This document shows, piece by piece, positions 50,028-59,152 of a stretch of DNA of 64,000 nucleotides. The stretch comes from Synergistaceae bacterium. Its GTDB lineage: Bacteria > Synergistota > Synergistia > Synergistales > Aminobacteriaceae. The position numbers and the translations under genes were made by a program. The stretch lies in the NCBI GenBank assembly GCA_017450125.1, contig JAFSWZ010000017.1, positions 62,001-126,000 of the forward strand, read 5' to 3'. Position 1 is the stretch's first letter; every line of letters starts with the position of its first letter. The notes under the pieces were generated by a model. The model had not been told where the DNA came from. It made no database searches and was given only the letters and a program-made list of their open reading frames with translations.

Positions 50028-50201
50028 TTATTGGGAGATTGCGCTCACGGGACAAGTCCCTACACAAGTTCCGCACTCCACGCACGCGCCTGCGTCTACT
50101 GCTGCCTTGCCGTCATTAATGGCGATTGCTCCTACCGGGCAAGCTCCTACGCACGACTCGCATCCTACACATACATCCTGATCTACTACTGCCTTTGCCA
50201 T
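50028..50201 (-). CDS. Two-[4Fe-4S] ferredoxin
   Basis: A 57-residue clostridial-type ferredoxin with two clusters: CVGCESCVGACP and CVECGTCVGTCP. ATG 50201 is chosen because GAGGAGG lies 9 bases upstream. It carries single electrons in anaerobic metabolism. It stands alone, with a possible TATAAT -10 box around 50274-50279 on the minus strand inside the end of the ABC-F gene, and has its own terminator. Confidence 0.95.
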   Translation of the reverse strand: MAKAVVDQDVCVGCESCVGACPVGAIAINDGKAAVDAGACVECGTCVGTCPVSAISQ

Positions 50202-50271
50202 TATAATAACCTCCTCGTGATTCTTGGTTCTATCGTTTGTCTCAGAGCCCCTCAGCTCCTTGATGAATGCA

Positions 50272-52209
50272 TTATAACACAGGCATGGGGAAATTTCCGC
50301 TGTTTGGGCAGACAACCTTATTCAAGGTTTCTAGCTTCATGCTCTCTTCCTCCCACGCAGAATATAAATCCTTTATCGTTCTGTCAAGGTTATCGCGCTC
50401 AATCATCAACGCCTGAACTTTCCCCGAATCCTTCAGCGTCTCCGGCTCGCACAGCGCACCGTCAATCTCGGTTAATCGTGCCTCGCTCTCCGCTATCTGT
50501 CGTTCGAGCTGAGCAACTCTCTTCTTGGCCTCACGAATCTCCCGCAAACTCTCAGCATCAGGCTTGGCTTTGCGTCGCGGCTGAGGCTTGGCGGTATCGG
50601 GTTGTTCCTGAATGAGCGTCTCCTCTCTCTTCTCGAGAAACCACGAGTAATTTCCCGGATAGTCGTAGAGGTGTCCGTCCCGAATCTCCAGCACTCTTTC
50701 TGCCAGAGCATCGAGGAAGTGCCGGTCGTGCGACACAATCAATAACGTACCCTGATACTTCAGGAGTGCACGTTCAACGATTTCGCGCGTAGTCTGGTCG
50801 AGGTGGTTAGTAGGCTCGTCGAGAATCAGGAAGTTAGTCTCCTCAAGCATGAGCTTGTAGAGTGCAAGACGTGCCTTCTCGCCGCCGGACAAAACACTTG
50901 CGCTCTTGTGGATGTCGTCGCCGCTGAACAGAAACGCACCGAGCAGGTTACGTCTCTCCACGTCATTGAGCTTCGAGGGGACTGCGCGGGCTTCCTCCCA
51001 GACCGTGCGGGTGTAGTCGATGTTCTGCGCGCTTTCCTGCGAGTAGTAGGCGGCTCTGACGTTGTGGCCAAGTTCTACGCTCCCGTGCGTGGGGTCTTCG
51101 GTCATGCTTAGAAGACGCAGAAGCGTGGACTTCCCTGCTCCGTTCACACCGACGAGGGCAACGCGTTCACCCCTCGTGAGCGTGAAGGTTACTCCGTCGA
51201 ACACCTGAAGTTCCCCGTACGTCTTGGCCAAGTCCCGCGCTTTGAGGACTTCCCGCCCGCTGGCTGGTGCTTCGGGAATTGTCAGGTGCACTGACTTGCT
51301 GCCCTGCGCCAGCTCGATGCGCTCGATCTTCTCGAGCTGCTTTATCCGGCTCTGAACCTGCGCGGCCTTCGTCGCCTTGTACCTGAAACGGTTTACGAAT
51401 GACTCTATCCGCGCAATCTTGGCCTGCTGCTGGGTGTAGGCTTTCTGCAGAAGTTCACGGCTCTGTTCCTTCGCCGCAAGATATTCATCATAACTGTACG
51501 GGTACAGTGTAATCACCCCGCGTTCAAGGTCAGCGATGGCTTCTGCTGTGTTCTCGAGGAATCTAACGTCATGCGACACAGACACAACAGCTCCTTTGTG
51601 AGTCCTCAGCCAGCCTTCAAGCCACTCCATAGATTCGGTGTCGAGGTGGTTTGTGGGCTCGTCAAGCAGTAACACATCAGGCGCAGAGAGCAGCAGTGCC
51701 GCCATCGCAATGCGCATCTTCCATCCGCCGGAAAAGTCAGCACAGTTCTTCCCTGCGTCGTTCTTCCTGAAGCCCAGACCGTGAAGAACCTTCATCGCCA
51801 TCGCCTCGAACGCAAATCCCCCTAGCTGCTCGAACCTGCGTTCAAGGCGCGAATGTTCGTCGAGAAGCGAGGAGTGATTCTCTGTCGAGAGGGAGAGTTT
51901 CTCCTCAACGGCACGGAGTTTGGCTTCAACACCTGCGACACCTGCTCTGTTCTTGAGGTAGTCCATGAGCGGGACAGCCTCGAGTTCCACGAGGTCTTGA
52001 GGAAGCCAGCCGACAGTGAGGCCGCGCGAACGTTCGACAGTTCCGCCGTCGTAGTCCTGAGTGCCCATGATTACGCGCAGAAGCGTGGTTTTGCCCGCAC
52101 CGTTTGCCCCGACGATGCCGAAGCGTGCCGTGTCGGGAATCTGCAGGTTCAGGCCGCGAAAGATTACCTGTTCGCCGAAAGATAGGGATAAATTCTTGAT
52201 GTCTATCAT
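50272..52209 (-). CDS. ABC-F family ATPase
   Basis: A 645-residue duplicated ABC ATPase without membrane segments. Domain 1: GANGAGKTTLL, FSGGWKMR, LLLDEPTNHLD. Domain 2: GVNGAGKSTLL, LSGGEKARLALYKLML, LILDEPTNHLD. A charged interdomain linker (about 240-310) carries the ABC-F signature, and the C-terminal extension (EIREAKKRVAQLERQIAES) is a coiled coil as in Uup/EttA relatives. These proteins act on ribosomes in translation or antibiotic protection; which one applies is not clear. Confidence 0.93.
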   Translation of the reverse strand: MIDIKNLSLSFGEQVIFRGLNLQIPDTARFGIVGANGAGKTTLLRVIMGTQDYDGGTVERSRGLTVGWLPQDLVELEAVPLMDYLKNRAGVAGVEAKLRAVEEKLSLSTENHSSLLDEHSRLERRFEQLGGFAFEAMAMKVLHGLGFRKNDAGKNCADFSGGWKMRIAMAALLLSAPDVLLLDEPTNHLDTESMEWLEGWLRTHKGAVVSVSHDVRFLENTAEAIADLERGVITLYPYSYDEYLAAKEQSRELLQKAYTQQQAKIARIESFVNRFRYKATKAAQVQSRIKQLEKIERIELAQGSKSVHLTIPEAPASGREVLKARDLAKTYGELQVFDGVTFTLTRGERVALVGVNGAGKSTLLRLLSMTEDPTHGSVELGHNVRAAYYSQESAQNIDYTRTVWEEARAVPSKLNDVERRNLLGAFLFSGDDIHKSASVLSGGEKARLALYKLMLEETNFLILDEPTNHLDQTTREIVERALLKYQGTLLIVSHDRHFLDALAERVLEIRDGHLYDYPGNYSWFLEKREETLIQEQPDTAKPQPRRKAKPDAESLREIREAKKRVAQLERQIAESEARLTEIDGALCEPETLKDSGKVQALMIERDNLDRTIKDLYSAWEEESMKLETLNKVVCPNSGNFPMPVL

Positions 52210-52285
52210 GGTGCATTATCCTATCATAGTTAAAGCCGTCATGATAAGATAATCGACACATTAACTTTTCAGGAGGCAGCGAGCC

Positions 52286-53092
52286 GTGTTCAAATTTTTT
52301 GCGTCAGTGGTTGTGATTCTGGTGTGCGTGTCGCCAGCGTTTTCTGATGATCACGAGAGTAGGTTTGAGGCTTTCTACGATAGCATAGCGGAAGCCGCAA
52401 ACAAGATAAGCTGGAGCAGTGAATACAAGCTGCAGGATGTTGAGTTCGTGAGAGGTGAGCTGTTTGATGACGAAACAGTTTATGCGCGGGCGTGGTACGA
52501 TGATTATTACGTACTGGTTCGCAAGTATACCGGCAAAGACTGGTCAAGCAGCAAAGTCTCGGATTTCTGGACAAACAGCGAGGAGCTGATTTTCCTTAAC
52601 GGCATCAAAGTCGGGTCGCCTATCAGCAAGGTAGAAGCGTATTTCGGCAGGGAGCACGTGTACTCTTACTCGCCGGGAACATACACTATCACACAATTCG
52701 AAGAGTCAGAAGGCGGCGGAGAGTTTATTTTTTCGGTGGAGAACAACAAGATAACATCTATTGCCTTTACCATTCTTGAGCACCAGACCGCGAAAATGAA
52801 CTTCCTGTTCAAGGTGTATGCTTCCCTGCGTGTTGCTGAAATTACAGGGGAAAAGGTCAATGTGCGTGAATATCCACCAGCAGGCAAAGTCAGATTTCAG
52901 GTCAGCCGGTCAAAGGGAGACCGTCTGCTTGTTGAGGACAGTGATAATAGGGACTGGTATCATGTTGCGGGAAGAATCGTGAACAACACCCTGAAGACTG
53001 TACCATACTACTACATCTCGAAGCAGTTTGTGCGAGTCAGAAGACTAACGCCTTCGGAACGTGAGCGTTTCATCTCCCAGTACAGAAAATAA
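52286..53092 (+). CDS. Secreted protein with C-terminal SH3-like domain
   Basis: A 268-residue exported protein with a signal peptide (MFKFFASVVVILVCVSPAFS). The middle (residues about 25-185) is mixed alpha/beta with no family I recognise; the motif FLNGIKVGSPISKVEAYFG recalls small bacterial outer-membrane lipoprotein domains. Residues about 190-240 look like a bacterial SH3 domain (EKVNVREYPPAG, GDRLLVEDSDNRDWYHV), often used to bind cell wall. AGGAGG-type sequence precedes the start. It is divergent from the ABC-F gene; function unknown. Confidence 0.72.
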   Translation: MFKFFASVVVILVCVSPAFSDDHESRFEAFYDSIAEAANKISWSSEYKLQDVEFVRGELFDDETVYARAWYDDYYVLVRKYTGKDWSSSKVSDFWTNSEELIFLNGIKVGSPISKVEAYFGREHVYSYSPGTYTITQFEESEGGGEFIFSVENNKITSIAFTILEHQTAKMNFLFKVYASLRVAEITGEKVNVREYPPAGKVRFQVSRSKGDRLLVEDSDNRDWYHVAGRIVNNTLKTVPYYYISKQFVRVRRLTPSERERFISQYRK

Positions 53093-53096
53093 AGTG

Positions 53097-53127
53097 AATC
53101 CCCCCTGCCTCAGCGACAAGGGGGATT
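53097..53127. terminator. Convergent terminator before hsp20
   Basis: AATCCCCC (53097-53104) pairs with GGGGGATT (53120-53127), between the convergent SH3-protein and Hsp20 genes. Confidence 0.7.
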
Positions 53128-53144
53128 GTGATTCTTGCACTGCG

Positions 53145-53597
53145 TTATGCTTCGGTGGTGATGCTGACCTTCTTGTGAGCCTTGTCCTGGCTCTTCTCCG
53201 CTACCTTCACCGTCAGTACTCCGTTCTTGAACGATGCCTCCGCGCTCTCAGGGTCTGCCTCGACAGGGAACGACACCACGCGCTCAACCTTCCCGTAACG
53301 CCTCTCGCTCCTGAAGTAGCTCTTGTCCTTGCCGCTCTCCTGAGCCTCTGACTTCTTCTCCGCAGAAAGCGTCAGCCTGTCAGAGTACACGTGAAGGTCA
53401 ACGTCATCGGGAGCTATTCCGGGCAACTCTGCCTCAACGAAGATGCTGCCGTCCTTGCGGTAAACGTCCAGACTTGCGCCGAATCCCTTGATGCCTTCCT
53501 CGAAGAACGGAGCTGCTATTCCGCGCGCCAGCGTGTCGAACATCTCGTCAGCGTCGAACATCCTCATCATCGGGTAAAATCTCTCTCTTGCCATCAT
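53145..53597 (-). CDS. Small heat-shock protein Hsp20
   Basis: A 150-residue alpha-crystallin-domain protein: VYRKDGSIFVEAELPGIAPDDVDLHVYSDRL at the start of the domain, RSERRYGKVERVVSFPV and the closing SFKNGVLTVKVAEK. The N-terminal arm (MMARERFYPMMRMFDADE) is Met/Phe-rich as usual. It holds unfolded proteins for later refolding by DnaK/ClpB. A GGAG site lies before the ATG. Tail ITTEA lacks the I-x-I end motif in its strict form (VSITTEA). Confidence 0.95.
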   Translation of the reverse strand: MMARERFYPMMRMFDADEMFDTLARGIAAPFFEEGIKGFGASLDVYRKDGSIFVEAELPGIAPDDVDLHVYSDRLTLSAEKKSEAQESGKDKSYFRSERRYGKVERVVSFPVEADPESAEASFKNGVLTVKVAEKSQDKAHKKVSITTEA

Positions 53598-53811
53598 AAA
53601 TCATTCTCCTTTGTGTTATGTCTGTGATTTCCTTCACAGCGCGGAGAATTATAACTCTGACATTCTTAAATCATATCGTACTAATTACTGACTTTCTGAC
53701 TTTCTGACTTTAAGTCAATACCTTCTTCATTGCCGAATATCCTTTCAAGTTTTGCTGATAGGATATAATACAGTCTATCTCAAAATTTTTGACATGAAAG
53801 GGATTTTAGCC

Positions 53812-55383
53812 GTGAAGCTGATGCGCAATAAACCTGCCCTGCTGTTCGGGGCATTATTGTTCTGGCTGTACTTCAGAGGCATAGGAGATCACGGCCTCAT
53901 TGACCCCCTAGAAGGCATAAACGCTTCCGCATCAATCCACATGTCCGCTTCAGGCAACTTCTTCGTCCCGCGCATCGGCAGTCTCTACCTTGCAGGAAAA
54001 ACTATGCTCACATGGTGGTTATCGGCACTCTCTCTGCGTCTGTTCGGCTGGGGAGAATTTGCCGTGCGTTTCTGGTCCGCTCTGTCGGGGCTCGGAATGA
54101 TCTGGGCTTCCGCCGCCGCCGCAAAGACTTCATCGCGACGAAGTTCGTGGCTCGCCGCAAGTATCTGCGCGTCGTTCACGGGGTGCTTCGTGGTGTCGCA
54201 GATAGCGTCGTCTCACGCAATATATTCCTGCCTCACAGCCATAACTATGGCGGGCGCAGTGCGTTCACGGGACAACAAGCTCTGGCTCATCCCCGCGCAC
54301 GTCGCATCAACTCTGGCGTTCATCGCTCACGGTGCATCAGGGCTTCTGCTCGCATGGATGGCGGTTATCTTCTACTCCGTCCTGTGTTCGGACTGGGACA
54401 TGCTCCGCGACTTCTTCACCTGGCCGCCCGGAATAATCATCACCATTGTGTCCGCCGGGTTCTACCTTGTCAGCCTCATCATCATTAATCCTGAGCTCGT
54501 ACACTTCCTGAGGTGCCGTAACCACGCCTACACCTTCGACGGCATCGCGGGAGCTGCGGTGTTCATGTTCATCTGCCTCGTCCCGTGGATTGGTTTTGTT
54601 GTCCGCGCGGTCTTCGAGGTCGTTCCGCGAAAATTCCCCGCCGAAAAATCCCCTGAACTCTTCATGCTCGTGTGGGCGGCAGTCTTTGCGTTCGGAGCAG
54701 CTGCGTCGGGTGATGTGCTGTCGTTCGCGTCGTGCGTCCCGGCACTGTCGGCGATGCTAGGAAGGAAGCTGGATGTCTGGCTCGGCAAGAAGAAGCTACG
54801 TTCTGTGAGAATATCCGTGATGATTAACGTTCTGGTTCTCGTGCCGGTGCTGTACATGATTCTTCCGTTCACTGCCGGAATCTTCCCCGTCGTCAAAGCC
54901 TCTATGCTCTCTCTCATCCCTTGGGGGATTCTCACCGGGCTCGAGCTCTTCGCGGAATGGTACTATACCCGCACGCGACAAATCACCAAGTGGGTGCGCA
55001 ACGTACCTGCGGCGGCCTTGCTGTGCCTCATGCCCCTAGCTGGTGTCTTCAACCTCACGGCGGACGCTTACTCAATCAGGGAAATAGGCCGGAGGCTCAG
55101 GGAGACAGTGGAGGGAAGCGAGACCGTCATACAGTACGGGGTGAATTACCCGTCGGTGTACTTCTACACGTTCAGGAACTCGAGGATAATCGAAGCAGAA
55201 CTCACGCCGGGCCTCAAGGAGAAGGGGCAGGTAGCGGAGTTCCCGTTAATCGGCCAGCTCTGGGGCGGCAAAGAGAGAGTGTTCCTGATTATGCCGGAAG
55301 ACAAGCACCCGGAAAGTCCCCTTCCTCAGAACATATCGCACATTCTTGGGGCGGAAGGAATATTATTGCTGAGCAACAAATAG
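53812..55383 (+). CDS. GT39-type membrane glycosyltransferase (ArnT/PMT-like)
   Basis: A 523-residue membrane protein with about twelve hydrophobic segments and the ArnT/PMT family start: LIDPLEGINASASIHMSAS (Asp/Glu of the donor site), then FFVPRIGSLYLAGKTMLTWWLSA. GTG 53812 is preferred, with AAAGGGA 8 bases ahead and a TATAAT -10 box at 53764-53769. Such enzymes move a sugar from a polyprenyl-phosphate carrier to lipid A or proteins on the outer side of the inner membrane. It is followed by an exported unknown protein and galE. Confidence 0.85.
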   Translation: MKLMRNKPALLFGALLFWLYFRGIGDHGLIDPLEGINASASIHMSASGNFFVPRIGSLYLAGKTMLTWWLSALSLRLFGWGEFAVRFWSALSGLGMIWASAAAAKTSSRRSSWLAASICASFTGCFVVSQIASSHAIYSCLTAITMAGAVRSRDNKLWLIPAHVASTLAFIAHGASGLLLAWMAVIFYSVLCSDWDMLRDFFTWPPGIIITIVSAGFYLVSLIIINPELVHFLRCRNHAYTFDGIAGAAVFMFICLVPWIGFVVRAVFEVVPRKFPAEKSPELFMLVWAAVFAFGAAASGDVLSFASCVPALSAMLGRKLDVWLGKKKLRSVRISVMINVLVLVPVLYMILPFTAGIFPVVKASMLSLIPWGILTGLELFAEWYYTRTRQITKWVRNVPAAALLCLMPLAGVFNLTADAYSIREIGRRLRETVEGSETVIQYGVNYPSVYFYTFRNSRIIEAELTPGLKEKGQVAEFPLIGQLWGGKERVFLIMPEDKHPESPLPQNISHILGAEGILLLSNK

Positions 55384-55400
55384 TGAAGGAGAGTTCATAG

Positions 55401-56099
55401 ATGAGAAAAGTTTTTGTGTCGGCGGCTGTCTGCCTGCTTCTTGCGGCGGCAAGTGCATGTGCGAACGTTGAGCAGGATACCGAGCTTCACAGGGTCATCG
55501 GAGGCCTCTACTCGCTGTCGTGCGCAGTTTCCCTCAGCGGCGAGTCCCAGCCCGGCATCAGCCAGCTCCGCCGTTACTTCAGCGACGTGCCCAACGACTG
55601 GTACACCACAGCTAAGGTAGAACGCGCGAAGGGTTCACTGTGGGTCGGCGTGGCAGTGGGGAAGTACTCCACAGCACGTAAGTTCCTGCGCGAACATTCC
55701 GCTGAACTCGGCATCTACGATTCACCGAACGGCTACGAGTGGCTTGGCGGGGACTTTGCGTGGCTCAAGGTCTCAACGCTCAAAGCAGCTCGCGGGGCAG
55801 GAACGGATGCCGGGACAGTGTTCCTGAGTGCTGGCGGAGATTCGTGGTGGGTGGCCTCGCCGTCCTTCACCATTCAGGCAGCAAAGACAGTCATCAGCAA
55901 GTGGGGCGTGAAGAGAGCACCTGAACTTCACAGGCCTTCGGGCGTGAGCGACAGTCTCTATGAGGCGGTGAAACCTTCTGACGTGCAGAAGCCCGAAGAC
56001 ATGCACGTAGGCAGGAAGAGGAGTGCTTTTGAGAGCTTTGACATCGAGGTTGGGACGGACGTAATCTTCAACCCTGTTCCCAACAGACAGAGACACTAA
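55401..56099 (+). CDS. Unrecognised exported protein
   Basis: A 232-residue protein with a signal peptide or weak lipobox (VFVSAAVCLLLAAASACA). The mature part is mixed alpha/beta with regular Trp residues (WYTTAKVERAKGSLWVGVAVGKYS, YEWLGGDFAWLKV, GGDSWWVASPSF) and no family I recognise. The C-terminal 30 residues are charged and probably flexible. It begins 17 bp after the GT39 gene and ends 24 bp before galE, so it belongs to the same envelope-glycan operon. Function unknown. Confidence 0.7.
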   Translation: MRKVFVSAAVCLLLAAASACANVEQDTELHRVIGGLYSLSCAVSLSGESQPGISQLRRYFSDVPNDWYTTAKVERAKGSLWVGVAVGKYSTARKFLREHSAELGIYDSPNGYEWLGGDFAWLKVSTLKAARGAGTDAGTVFLSAGGDSWWVASPSFTIQAAKTVISKWGVKRAPELHRPSGVSDSLYEAVKPSDVQKPEDMHVGRKRSAFESFDIEVGTDVIFNPVPNRQRH

Positions 56100-56123
56100 C
56101 TTTATTGAGGAGGAATAGTCAGC

Positions 56124-57113
56124 ATGGCAGTATTGATTTGCGGAGGGGCGGGCTATGTAGGTTCGCACAACGTGAGGGCATTCATCGAGCGGGGCGAAGA
56201 AGTCATCGTAGTCGACAGCCTTGAGACGGGACACAGGGCATCAGTCCCTGAGGGCATCAAGTTCTACAAGGGCGACATCAGGAACGGAGAAGTCCTCGAC
56301 CAGATTTTCACGGAGAACAAGATAGAAGCGGTCGTGCACTTCTGCGCGTATTCGCTGGTCGGCGAGAGCATGGAGAAGCCGCTCAAGTACTTCGACAACA
56401 ACGTCGGCGGCATGATTTCGCTGCTCGAGGCAATGCACAGGCACGACATCAAGCGGATAATCTTCTCGTCGACGGCGGCAACCTACGGCGAGCCCAAGAG
56501 AGTACCCATCCTCGAGACAGACCCGACACAGCCCACCAACCCTTACGGCGAGAGCAAGCGCATCATGGAAAAGATGATGAAGTGGGTCAGCTCACAGCAC
56601 GGGATACATTACGTGTCGCTGCGCTACTTCAACGTTGCCGGAGCGTGGCACGACGGGACGATAGGCGAAGACCACAAGGTAGAGACGCACCTTATCCCCC
56701 TCATCCTTCAGGTGCCGCTGGGCAAGCGCGAACACATCACGGTTTACGGCGACGACTACGACACTCAGGACGGGACGTGCATACGCGACTACATCCACGT
56801 TGAGGATTTGGCGAGGGCGCACATCATGGCACTCGACTACCTCAGGAACGGCGGCGAAAGCTCAATCTTCAACTTGGGGAGCGGCGACGGGTATTCGGTG
56901 ATGGAGATGATTACGGCGGCACGGAAGGTTACAGGCCACCCGATACCTGCGGTCATTGGAACAAGAAGGCCCGGAGACCCTGCGCGCCTCGTTGCGGACT
57001 CCACGAAGGCACACGAGATACTTCACTGGCAGCCCGAAATCGTCAAGATGGAGGACATCATTGCGACGGCCTGGAAGTGGCACAAAGGCCACCCCAACGG
57101 CTACGGAGACTAA
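56124..57113 (+). CDS. galE: UDP-glucose 4-epimerase
   Basis: A 329-residue extended short-chain dehydrogenase: NAD motif GGAGYVGSHNVRAF, catalytic Ser region IIFSSTAATYGEP, catalytic NPYGESKRIME (Tyr-x3-Lys), LRYFNVAGAWHDG, and the sugar-binding region LAPLILQV-like (here LIPLILQVPLGKREHI) with GTCIRDYIHVEDLA. It interconverts UDP-glucose and UDP-galactose (or their GlcNAc forms). The next gene begins at the base right after its stop (TAA then ATG). It supplies sugars for surface glycan. Confidence 0.95.
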   Translation: MAVLICGGAGYVGSHNVRAFIERGEEVIVVDSLETGHRASVPEGIKFYKGDIRNGEVLDQIFTENKIEAVVHFCAYSLVGESMEKPLKYFDNNVGGMISLLEAMHRHDIKRIIFSSTAATYGEPKRVPILETDPTQPTNPYGESKRIMEKMMKWVSSQHGIHYVSLRYFNVAGAWHDGTIGEDHKVETHLIPLILQVPLGKREHITVYGDDYDTQDGTCIRDYIHVEDLARAHIMALDYLRNGGESSIFNLGSGDGYSVMEMITAARKVTGHPIPAVIGTRRPGDPARLVADSTKAHEILHWQPEIVKMEDIIATAWKWHKGHPNGYGD

Positions 57114-58376
57114 ATGAGCGTATGGAGCGGAGTCCTGGACAGCTGCCCGGGGCTTCTGTGCTGCGTGGTCAACATCAAGGGACGCTTGATCTACGCGACT
57201 CACGGCTACAAAGCCATAGCCTTGAGGCTGTTCGGGCATTCGTGCGAGGAAGGCAGGAACTATCCTCCCCTCATCACCACAAATGACCGCGAGATTCACG
57301 ATGCACTTACTGCGGCGTGTCTGGGCGAGACGAACGCAATCGAGTTCTCTGAACGCAGCAACGTCTGGGAACTCACTGCTTCGCCCTTGAGGCTCATCGA
57401 GGACGGAGAGAGCAAGATAGCCGGTGTGGTGATACGTGTGGCTTCCGCGTCGGGGACTGTCCAGCCTCAGCCGCAGATAATCCGCAGCAACCCCAACGTA
57501 CTCGAGGCAGTGCCTTTCCGGGCGTGCGTTGTTGACAACGACGGGTTAATCTTGGCCGCGAACCGTTTTCTGTCTGCGGGGCTGGGGCTTGATCCGTCGG
57601 GCAGCAGCATAACCGACATTCTAGAGCCGGACGACAGCGCGGAGCTTCAGCAGGCGATCGCGAAACATTCAGGCTCTGCAGAGTGCAGGATGTCGGACAT
57701 GACGGAGCACGAGACGTTCTACCAGTTCACGCCGGAAGAAGTGTATCTCGATGCGGCACTGAACGACATTCCGCCAAGAGAGCAGACGGACGCGAGGCTG
57801 TTCCGCGTTCACGCGAGCCCCATCGAGTGGAACGGCGGGCAGTCATCACTGCTGTCGTTCGAGGACGTAACGGACACTAAGCACGTTCAGGGACAGCTGC
57901 GGCGGCTTCTGACGTTCGACACGAGAACCGGCATCCTCAACAGGCGCGGGCTTGAACACATGCTTGTGCGCGAGATAGGGCATTCCGTGAGGAGCGGAGA
58001 GCCTCTGAGCCTCATTGCGCTTTCTCCCGACAGCTTGAAGCGCGTAACTGAAGCAGAAGGTTACGTTGCAGGAGAGAGGATGATACGTAACTTCGTGTGG
58101 ACGATAAAAGACTTCATCAACGACAGAGCCGAGAGCGTCGCGGCACGTTTCAGCCGTGAAGAGTTCATGATTCTCGCGCACTGTCCGGGAGCTGTCGCGG
58201 TAATCATGGCGAACGAGATTCGCGCACGTGCAGAGAGCATCCCGGTGAGCGCGGGAGTGGCAGATTTCTCCGTCGGAGTGTACTCGGGAGTGAGCGAGTT
58301 TGTTGCGGCGGCGTACGACACGATGAACAAAGCGCGTGCTGAGGGCGGAAACGTTACCGTTCTTGCTGGAAGATGA
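57114..58376 (+). CDS. PAS protein with degenerate GGDEF domain
   Basis: A 420-residue cytoplasmic signalling protein. Two PAS-like domains (about 10-100 and 128-245; for example ACVVDNDGLILAANRFLSAGLG) precede a diguanylate-cyclase fold starting FDTRTGILNRRGLEHML. The catalytic GGDEF signature is replaced by SREEF (residues 347-351, in RFSREEFMIL), so cyclase activity is unlikely. It may still bind GTP or c-di-GMP or act as a scaffold. It lies directly between galE and rsmA with no gap. Confidence 0.83.
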   Translation: MSVWSGVLDSCPGLLCCVVNIKGRLIYATHGYKAIALRLFGHSCEEGRNYPPLITTNDREIHDALTAACLGETNAIEFSERSNVWELTASPLRLIEDGESKIAGVVIRVASASGTVQPQPQIIRSNPNVLEAVPFRACVVDNDGLILAANRFLSAGLGLDPSGSSITDILEPDDSAELQQAIAKHSGSAECRMSDMTEHETFYQFTPEEVYLDAALNDIPPREQTDARLFRVHASPIEWNGGQSSLLSFEDVTDTKHVQGQLRRLLTFDTRTGILNRRGLEHMLVREIGHSVRSGEPLSLIALSPDSLKRVTEAEGYVAGERMIRNFVWTIKDFINDRAESVAARFSREEFMILAHCPGAVAVIMANEIRARAESIPVSAGVADFSVGVYSGVSEFVAAAYDTMNKARAEGGNVTVLAGR

Positions 58377-59119
58377 AGGCACTTAAGCGGTGGGGTCAGA
58401 ATTTTCTTGTGGACAGGAACATTCTTGCCCTGATGGTGAAGCGTGCTGACGTTAGGGAGGATGACTGCGTCCTCGAGGTCGGGCCTGGACACGGAGTGCT
58501 GACGCGCGCACTGCTTGAGGCTGGGGCGGGGTGTGTTCATGCCGTCGAGGTTGACGAGAGATTACGGCCTGAGCTTGAGGAGCTTTCGCGTGCGGACAGC
58601 CGCCTTCACCTTCACTGGGGGGACGCGGTGAAATTCCCCTATGCCTCGCTCACTCCTTTCCCGAACAAAGTCATCGCCAACATCCCCTACAACATAACGA
58701 CTCCTCTTGTCTGGGAGCTCCTGAAGTTTGCTGGCGAAGGCCTCACTTATCACCTGTACATGCTGCAGAAGGAAGCGGCCTTGAGGCTCACAGCCCCTGC
58801 GGACACGAAAGCGCGCTATCCTCTCGGCGTGTGCATCGAGGCAATGGGCAGAGCCTGCATCGTGCGGAACGTTCCGCCGGAATGTTTCCGCCCTGTGCCT
58901 GAGGTTGACTCGGCAGTAACGGAGATAGTCATCACGCGTAATTTTTCGCTGGCAGGTGATTCGGTGTGGAGTGAGCTTCTGCATCGTGGGTTTGCACACA
59001 GGCGCAAGACGCTCGCCAACAACCTCAAGGGCTTTGCGGAGGCCGGTGAACTTGGCCGGAAACGTGCTGAGGACTTGTCGTGTGATGAATGGCTGAAAAT
59101 ATATTCCTCCGTACGCTGA
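58373..59119 (+). CDS. rsmA: 16S rRNA dimethyladenosine methyltransferase RsmA (KsgA)
   Basis: A 248-residue methyltransferase: WGQNFLVDRNIL at the start, SAM motif EVGPGHGVLTRALLEAGAG, acidic loop VEVDERL, motif IV NIPYNITTPLV, and the C-terminal helical domain (LHRGFAHRRKTLANNLKG). It methylates A1518 and A1519 of 16S rRNA, a late ribosome assembly step. The start overlaps the preceding stop (ATGA), and its end forms half of a terminator hairpin. Confidence 0.97.
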   Translation: MKALKRWGQNFLVDRNILALMVKRADVREDDCVLEVGPGHGVLTRALLEAGAGCVHAVEVDERLRPELEELSRADSRLHLHWGDAVKFPYASLTPFPNKVIANIPYNITTPLVWELLKFAGEGLTYHLYMLQKEAALRLTAPADTKARYPLGVCIEAMGRACIVRNVPPECFRPVPEVDSAVTEIVITRNFSLAGDSVWSELLHRGFAHRRKTLANNLKGFAEAGELGRKRAEDLSCDEWLKIYSSVR

Positions 59120-59138
59120 TGTGTACATACGGAGGAAT
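59103..59138. terminator. Convergent terminator at the end of rsmA
   Basis: ATTCCTCCGTA (59103-59113) is perfectly complementary to TACGGAGGAAT (59128-59138). The left arm lies in the rsmA coding end; the right arm precedes the convergent Pro-Glu-rich gene. Confidence 0.7.
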
Positions 59139-59152
59139 TGTTCTGCTGGCAG

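Noticed and set aside
53685-53720. Short TGACTTTC triplication before the GT39 gene as an operator
   Set aside because: Only three imperfect short copies in an AT-rich spacer, with no matching site elsewhere.
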